This document shows, piece after piece, positions 59,526 to 64,000 of a stretch of 64,000 bases of DNA. Below the pieces are notes generated by a model. It was not told where the DNA came from, made no database searches, and saw nothing but the letters and a program-made list of their open reading frames with translations. Position 1 is the first letter of the stretch, and each line of letters begins with the position of its first letter. Source of the DNA: Flavobacteriales bacterium UBA2306 (GTDB lineage Bacteria; Bacteroidota; Bacteroidia; Flavobacteriales; Weeksellaceae). A program made the position numbers and the translations under genes. Where the stretch lies: the NCBI GenBank assembly GCA_002345565.1, contig DDVS01000001.1, positions 738,712 through 802,711 on the forward strand, read 5' to 3'.

Positions 59526-60080
59526 ATGGACTATACAAAAGCTTTAGAAATATTAAAATCCGGAGGAACGATACTTTACCCTACAGATACCATCTGGGGA
59601 ATCGGTTGTGACGCGACCAATCCGGAAGCCATCAAAAAGATATTTGAAATCAAAAAAAGAGAACAAAACAAATCTCTTATTATATTAGTAGAATCCGAAA
59701 AAAGATTGCAGGATTTGGTGGATGTACCGGAAATGGCTTGGCAAATTATCGACTTAAGCGAGAAACCTGTAACCATAGTTTATGAAAATCCCAAGAATCT
59801 ACCAAAAGAATTACTGGCAGAAGACGGCAGCGTCGGCATAAGAATCGTTAAAAATGATTACTGCAAAAAGCTGATTTCAAAACTCAACAAACCATTGGTT
59901 TCAACTTCTGCTAATTTGAGCGGACAAAAATCGCCAATGAAATTCAGTGATATATCGGAAGAAGTCAAAAATTCGGTTGATTATATAACAGAAGATCCTG
60001 AAGATAAAGTTTCTCAATTTGCCGGATCTTCCGTTATTAAAGTCTGGAATAATAATCAAATTAAAGTTTTACGAGAATAA
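59526..60080 (+). CDS. tsaC: L-threonylcarbamoyladenylate synthase
   Basis: A 184-residue YrdC-type enzyme making threonylcarbamoyl-AMP from Thr, bicarbonate and ATP for t6A37. The start is the ATG at 59526 (MDYTKALEILKSGG). The frame is open 9 codons more. Motifs are ILYPTDTIWGIGCDA, the KKREQNKSLIILV (KxR) block and STSANLSGQ. It is the short YrdC form without a Sua5 tail. It stands alone; tsaE is 28 kb away in this window. Confidence 0.9.
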   Translation: MDYTKALEILKSGGTILYPTDTIWGIGCDATNPEAIKKIFEIKKREQNKSLIILVESEKRLQDLVDVPEMAWQIIDLSEKPVTIVYENPKNLPKELLAEDGSVGIRIVKNDYCKKLISKLNKPLVSTSANLSGQKSPMKFSDISEEVKNSVDYITEDPEDKVSQFAGSSVIKVWNNNQIKVLRE

Positions 60081-60085
60081 AAAAT

Positions 60086-60105
60086 ACCGGAATGCCCCGG
60101 TGTTT
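60086..60105 (+). terminator. Weak terminator after tsaC
   Basis: ACCGG (60086-60090) pairs with CCGGT (60097-60101), followed by GTTT. A short stem of doubtful strength. Confidence 0.4.
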
Positions 60106-60136
60106 AATGATGGCTGGTTTTATATTATATTTTCTT

Positions 60137-60796
60137 CTATCTAAAGAAATATGTTAAAGCAACACTCAGCATTTGTTCAGACTTTTTTTTGCGAACGTTG
60201 GCATCGCTGGTTGCCAGCTCTTCGGGAGAGTTTTTAAGATAAGGATAGACGTTGGACAAGCCTGCATCATACTTCAGAACCAGTTCTAATTGTCTTTTTA
60301 AACTGTATCCTATTCCCGTTCCTAGCCCAAAATTAAAGGTATTTGCTTTTCCGAAATTAGCAACTTCATAAGATATTTTGGGTGCGTTTTTAACTTCCTG
60401 ATTGAGTAAATAATAGAATCTTGGTCCAATGATCCCAAAAAACTCGGATTCTGCTTCAGAAAAATAAACTTTAAAATTTAGAGGCATTACAAGGTAATTG
60501 TTGGCATACACCGCATGATCCCAGCCTTTAGCTTTTTCGTATTCCCTATCGCCGCCTTCGCCAGCGCCAAAAAACATTAACTCTGCCTGTAAATAGAACT
60601 GTTCCGTAATCCCAATCGGGACTTGTGCTGTAACGCCGCCTAAAACAGAATATCTGGGTCCGGAAGGATTGTGGGCGTTCTTCACTCTCGAATAGGTTGC
60701 GCCCCCTAGAACACCAAATTGTGCGGCTCTGAAATCGATTTGTGCCTGAGATAAAAATGACAATAATAATAAAGATCCTGTAAGGATTTTTCTCAT
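60137..60796 (-). CDS. PorT-like outer-membrane beta-barrel
   Basis: A 219-residue exported protein (signal MRKILTGSLLLLSFLSQA). The mature chain opens FRAAQFGVLGGATYSRVKN and shows paired Gly/aromatic strands (FYLQAELMFFGAG, FNFGLGTGIGYSLKRQLELVLKYDAGLSN) ending in a C-terminal ALTYFFR. This fits the eight-stranded outer membrane beta-barrel family that includes PorT. PorT proper is needed for type IX secretion, but many paralogues are not. It is monocistronic. Confidence 0.8.
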   Translation of the reverse strand: MRKILTGSLLLLSFLSQAQIDFRAAQFGVLGGATYSRVKNAHNPSGPRYSVLGGVTAQVPIGITEQFYLQAELMFFGAGEGGDREYEKAKGWDHAVYANNYLVMPLNFKVYFSEAESEFFGIIGPRFYYLLNQEVKNAPKISYEVANFGKANTFNFGLGTGIGYSLKRQLELVLKYDAGLSNVYPYLKNSPEELATSDANVRKKKSEQMLSVALTYFFR

Positions 60797-60840
60797 AACA
60801 AAAGAGGTTTAAAAGGATTTTTGTACTTCAAATGTAAATA

Positions 60841-60872
60841 AAAAAAATGAGAAGCCTATTGAAGCTTCTCAA
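60841..60872 (-). terminator. Terminator after sucD
   Basis: TGAGAAGC (60848-60855) pairs with GCTTCTCA (60864-60871), and on the minus strand a T7 run follows. Confidence 0.85.
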
Positions 60873-60898
60873 ATATGTATTATATTGGAATCAATATT

Positions 60899-61771
60899 TT
60901 AAGCTAAAACTGAAGCTACTGTTTTTCCAATTTCAGCTGGAGAATCTACAACGTGGATTCCGTTTTCTTTCATAATCGCCATTTTTGCCTGGGCTGTATC
61001 ATCTGCACCACCTACGATAGCACCAGCGTGTCCCATTGTTCTACCTTTTGGTGCAGTTTGTCCAGCGATGAAACCTACCACTGGTTTTGTAGAACCACTA
61101 GCTTTGTACCATCTTGCAGCTTCGGCTTCCAAAGATCCACCTATTTCTCCAATCATAACAACAGCTTCAGTTTCTGGATCGTTGATGAACAATTCCAAAG
61201 CTTCTTTAGTAGTAGTCCCGATAATTGGGTCTCCACCAATTCCGATAGCTGTAGAAACACCGTAACCAGCTTTTACCACTTGGTCTGCCGCTTCATAAGT
61301 TAAAGTTCCAGATTTTGAAACGATACCTACTTTTCCTTTTTTGAAAACGAAACCTGGCATAATTCCGATTTTAGCTTCGTCTGATGTGATGATACCCGGG
61401 CAGTTTGGTCCAATAAGACGAACATCTCTGTCTTGGATATAATCCTTAACTTTTACCATATCAGCAACAGGAATTCCTTCTGTGATACATACAATAACTT
61501 TGATACCTGCTTCCGCTGCTTCCATTACAGCATCTGCTGCAAATGCTGGTGGTACGAAAATGATACTCACGTTAGCGCCTGCTTTTTCTACAGCTTCTGC
61601 TACAGAGTTAAAAACCGGCTTTCCAAGGTGTTCTGATCCACCTTTTCCTGGTGTTACACCACCTACAACGTTGGTTCCGTATTCGATCATTTGACCTGCG
61701 TGGAAAGTACCTTCGTTACCAGTAAATCCTTGTACGATAACTTTAGAATCTTTGTTTACTAATACTGACAT
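60899..61771 (-). CDS. sucD: Succinyl-CoA ligase subunit alpha
   Basis: A 290-residue SucD, making succinate and nucleotide triphosphate from succinyl-CoA in the TCA cycle. The CoA-binding [19 protein letters not shown] (14-32) is standard. [20 protein letters not shown] and the phospho-histidine loop [13 protein letters not shown] (about 243-255) are present. Length matches E. coli. The beta subunit gene (sucC) is not next to it, as is usual in Bacteroidetes. It is monocistronic. Confidence 0.95.
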   Translation of the reverse strand: MSVLVNKDSKVIVQGFTGNEGTFHAGQMIEYGTNVVGGVTPGKGGSEHLGKPVFNSVAEAVEKAGANVSIIFVPPAFAADAVMEAAEAGIKVIVCITEGIPVADMVKVKDYIQDRDVRLIGPNCPGIITSDEAKIGIMPGFVFKKGKVGIVSKSGTLTYEAADQVVKAGYGVSTAIGIGGDPIIGTTTKEALELFINDPETEAVVMIGEIGGSLEAEAARWYKASGSTKPVVGFIAGQTAPKGRTMGHAGAIVGGADDTAQAKMAIMKENGIHVVDSPAEIGKTVASVLA

Positions 61772-61880
61772 TTTTTATTATAATTTATTGATTTTATAAA
61801 CATTTGTTACTCGCAAAAATAACGATAATTATTCAGAATAATCTTTATAAAATATTTTTTTTGACTATTAAAAATATGAT

Positions 61881-62783
61881 TTACTTCAGATTTTTAAGTT
61901 TGACTTCTTTTCTGAGATATTGTTTGAATTCTTCTGCTATTGGACCAAAATAAGTTCCTTTTTTAAGATCTCTGTTTACTCCACATTTTGCCAAAAGTAT
62001 GGTTCCACTTTCTATTCTAACTCCAGAAGCCATCCCAACTTGTCCCCAAATTGTTACTTCATCTTCGATGATACAACATCCTGCAATTCCGGTTTGTGAA
62101 GCAATAAGGCATTTTTTACCAATAATTGTATCGTGACCAATTTGAATCTGATTATCCAAAACAGAGCCTTCTCCAATGGTTGTAGCATCCGTAACGCCTC
62201 TGTCAATAGTACAACCGTTACCAATTTCTACATTATTTTCGATAACTACATTTCCTACAGAAATTAATCGATCAAAATTACCTTGGAGTTTTCTGTAATA
62301 GAAAGCATCACCTCCCAGAACTGTATTAGCCTGGATAATAACATTATCTCCAATAATCGTTCTATCACCAATCACAACATTTGGAAAAATGTGACAGTTT
62401 TTGCCGATTCTTACTTCGTTTCCTATTGTAACAGAAGGATGGATAAATGTATTATCTCCTACTTCCAAATCGTGAAGTTCTTCTTTAAAATTAGAAATTC
62501 TGGTGAAATGGGTATTGATTTTATTAAAATCCCGGAAAGGATCATCTGACACCAAAAGTGCTTTGCCGGCTGGGCAATCTACTTCTTTGTCAATCAAGAT
62601 AATGGTTGCGGCAGAGTTTAATGCTTTATCATAATATTTAGGATGGTTAACGAAAACGATTTCGCCTTCTTTCACCATATGGATTTCATTGGTTCCATAG
62701 ATTAAAAAATTTTGGTCACCAATATATTTTGCACCGATAAGTTCTGCAACAGATTTTAGATTCTGCGGTTGATTGAATCTCAT
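61881..62783 (-). CDS. LpxD-like hexapeptide-repeat acyltransferase
   Basis: A 300-residue protein of the LpxD family. The N-terminal uridine-binding-like domain (about 1-95) opens NLKSVAELIGAKYIG. The left-handed beta-helix of hexapeptide repeats runs about 105-270 (IGNEVRIGKNCHIFPNVVIG, GGDAFYYRK, DNQIQIGHDTIIGKKCLIASQ). LpxD adds the N-linked acyl chain to UDP-3-O-acylglucosamine in lipid A synthesis. This copy is shorter than the usual 330-350 residues because the C-terminal helix is reduced. A true LpxD may be elsewhere, and this could be a paralogue. Neighbours are efp and lpxA. Confidence 0.8.
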   Translation of the reverse strand: MRFNQPQNLKSVAELIGAKYIGDQNFLIYGTNEIHMVKEGEIVFVNHPKYYDKALNSAATIILIDKEVDCPAGKALLVSDDPFRDFNKINTHFTRISNFKEELHDLEVGDNTFIHPSVTIGNEVRIGKNCHIFPNVVIGDRTIIGDNVIIQANTVLGGDAFYYRKLQGNFDRLISVGNVVIENNVEIGNGCTIDRGVTDATTIGEGSVLDNQIQIGHDTIIGKKCLIASQTGIAGCCIIEDEVTIWGQVGMASGVRIESGTILLAKCGVNRDLKKGTYFGPIAEEFKQYLRKEVKLKNLK

Positions 62784-62799
62784 AAATTATGATTTAAAA

Positions 62800-62834
62800 T
62801 AAAAAATTCAGGCCGAATAAACAACCTGAATTTT
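62800..62834 (-). terminator. Terminator after efp
   Basis: AAATTCAGG (62804-62812) pairs with CCTGAATTT (62825-62833), and on the minus strand T-rich sequence follows, just past the efp stop. Confidence 0.7.
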
Positions 62835-62841
62835 AAAATAT

Positions 62842-63405
62842 TTATTTTACTCTTTCCAGGTAAGCCCCGTCTTCAGTACTAACTTTGATTTTGTCTCCTG
62901 GTTCAATAAACAATGGAACCATTACTCTTGCTCCTGTTTCTACGATGGCGTTTTTAAGAGCATTGGTTGCTGTATTACCTTTTACACCTGGGTCTGCTTC
63001 TACAACTTCTAGATAAACAGATTGTGGAAGTTCCGCAGAAAGTGGCGTTTCATCTGCTTCTTTCAGGATGATGGTTACCTCTTCTCCTGCTTTCATCAGG
63101 TTAGAGTTTTCAATCATTTCTTTGTTAAGATATAACTGGGAAAAATCTTCATTATTCATAAAGTGGAAACCATTTTCGTCATCATAAAGATATTGGAATT
63201 TTCTGGTAATTACTTTAACTTCCTCAATTTTGTGACCTGCGGAAAAAGTGTTATCAATTACTTTTCCATTGGTTACGGATTTTAATTTCGTTCTTACGAA
63301 AGCAGGTCCTTTACCTGGTTTTACATGAAGAAACTCGATAACTTTATAGATGTCATTGCTGTATTCTATACAAAGTCCTTTTCTAATATCGTTGCTTGTT
63401 GCCAT
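62842..63405 (-). CDS. efp: Elongation factor P
   Basis: A 187-residue EF-P that helps ribosomes through polyproline stretches. The KOW-like domain I carries LHVKPGKGPAFVRTKLK with the modification-site Lys32. OB domains II (about 65-127) and III (about 130-187) follow, the last ending GDKIKVSTEDGAYLERVK. Length is standard. It lies 29 bases after lpxA on the same strand and ends at a terminator. No EpmA/EpmB gene is in the window. Confidence 0.95.
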   Translation of the reverse strand: MATSNDIRKGLCIEYSNDIYKVIEFLHVKPGKGPAFVRTKLKSVTNGKVIDNTFSAGHKIEEVKVITRKFQYLYDDENGFHFMNNEDFSQLYLNKEMIENSNLMKAGEEVTIILKEADETPLSAELPQSVYLEVVEADPGVKGNTATNALKNAIVETGARVMVPLFIEPGDKIKVSTEDGAYLERVK

Positions 63406-63434
63406 TAGTGATGTTATATATAAGCTTATTTTTT

Positions 63435-64000
63435 TTATTCTTTGGAAGATCCGTATCCTTTTACAATTCCTCTTGGTGAGTTTTGTATAAAAGTGATAAT
63501 CTCATCTCTTTCTATGGTAGGTAACATTTCTTTTTCAATGAATTCGATAGCCTGAGTGGTGTTCATCTTCATCTGAAAAATAGCTCTGTAAATTTTTTGG
63601 ATTTCGAAGATTTTATCATTTGTAAAGCCTCTTCTTCTAAGCCCTACAGAATTGATTCCTGCATAAGTAATAGGCTCTCTTGCTACTTTGATGTAAGGTG
63701 GAATATCTTTTCTCACAAGAGTCCCCCCGGAAACCATGACGTGTTTTCCTACTTTAGAGAACTGATGGATAGCACTCAATCCGCCAATGACTGCATGATC
63801 GCCAATTTCCACATGTCCCGCAATTCCACAACCGTTAACAATAATCACGTGATCTCCGATAACACAATCGTGAGCAATGTGTGAAGTCGCCATAATGAGA
63901 CAATCGTTCCCTACTTTGGTGTATCCCAATGCTTTTGTACCTCTGTTGATGGTTACAGATTCTCTGATGGTGGTGTTGTTTCCAATAATAACGGTAGAAT
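63435..64000 (-). CDS. lpxA: UDP-N-acetylglucosamine acyltransferase (5' end cut off)
   Basis: The 3' part of LpxA; the frame runs on past 64000, so its start is outside the window. From the edge it reads TVIIGNNTTIRESVTINRG, then GNDCLIMATSHIAHDCVIGD with the catalytic His (in SHIAHDC), GLSAIHQFSKVGKHVMVSGG, and the C-terminal helical tail ending KGYGSSKE. LpxA adds the 3-O acyl chain in the first step of lipid A synthesis. In this group it is often fused to or preceded by LpxC/FabZ, which cannot be seen here. Confidence 0.93.
   Translation of the reverse strand, partial: STVIIGNNTTIRESVTINRGTKALGYTKVGNDCLIMATSHIAHDCVIGDHVIIVNGCGIAGHVEIGDHAVIGGLSAIHQFSKVGKHVMVSGGTLVRKDIPPYIKVAREPITYAGINSVGLRRRGFTNDKIFEIQKIYRAIFQMKMNTTQAIEFIEKEMLPTIERDEIITFIQNSPRGIVKGYGSSKE

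Noticed and set aside
1..64000. tRNA, rRNA, CRISPR array, insertion sequence or prophage
   Set aside because: Reading all gaps over 100 bases I saw no cloverleaf with a TTCGAAT arm, no rRNA-like stretch, no spaced repeats and no transposase or integrase.

Overview
The window looks like chromosomal DNA of a flavobacterium of the Chryseobacterium/Weeksellaceae type. The support is low GC, promoters of the Bacteroidetes form TAnnTTTG, hardly any Shine-Dalgarno sequences, and lineage families (GLPGLI, DUF4834, DUF6263, PorT-like barrel, type IX secretion sorting domain, SusC-style TonB receptor, a DnaG primase without zinc cysteines). The genus is inferred from gene content only. About 60 protein genes are present, most of them core metabolism or envelope. 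I see no rRNA, tRNA, CRISPR array, prophage or intact insertion sequence.

Layout. 1-6.2 kb: DinB-like protein, RlmB, a lipoprotein, DUF4834 and a YfhO membrane protein. 6.2-12.2 kb: a decayed gene between twin terminators, rpsO, then the minus-strand thrA-thrB-thrC operon headed by a threonine-codon leader peptide and attenuator. 12.4-18.3 kb: PadR regulator, PspC protein, GLPGLI protein, a possible 20-residue peptide gene, an acyltransferase, and a menaquinone pair (DHNA-CoA thioesterase and isochorismate synthase). 18.3-30.9 kb, all minus: nucleoside permease, bifunctional nuclease, etfBA, SDR, M20 dipeptidase, clpP, dnaG and two secreted proteins sharing a C-terminal module. 31.2-45.4 kb: tsaE, alanine dehydrogenase, a tyrosine-codon leader and attenuator before tyrA, purE and purK split by two plus-strand genes, TauE/DUF1634, mvaD with an unlisted 43-residue membrane protein, and a NatAB-like ABC exporter behind a structured RNA leader. 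45.4-64 kb: DEAD-box helicase, histidine kinase, S9 peptidase, a frameshifted type IX cargo gene, secG, HD hydrolase, dipeptidase E, a surface lipoprotein with a TonB receptor, tsaC, PorT-like barrel, sucD, and the LpxD-like/efp/lpxA group cut by the window edge.

How the genes work together. Two amino-acid operons (thrABC and tyrA) appear to be controlled by ribosome-stalling attenuation. In both, the leader, terminator and competing antiterminator strand can be read directly. tsaE and tsaC both serve t6A tRNA modification. The thioesterase and isochorismate synthase serve menaquinone. lpxA and the LpxD-like gene serve lipid A. purE and purK serve purine synthesis.

The least explained material is between genes: a pair of 107-108 bp repeats with terminal inverted repeats, an interlocked inverted repeat inside the ABC operon, a structured leader, tandem hairpin repeats in the thr leader, and several families of degenerate spacer repeats.
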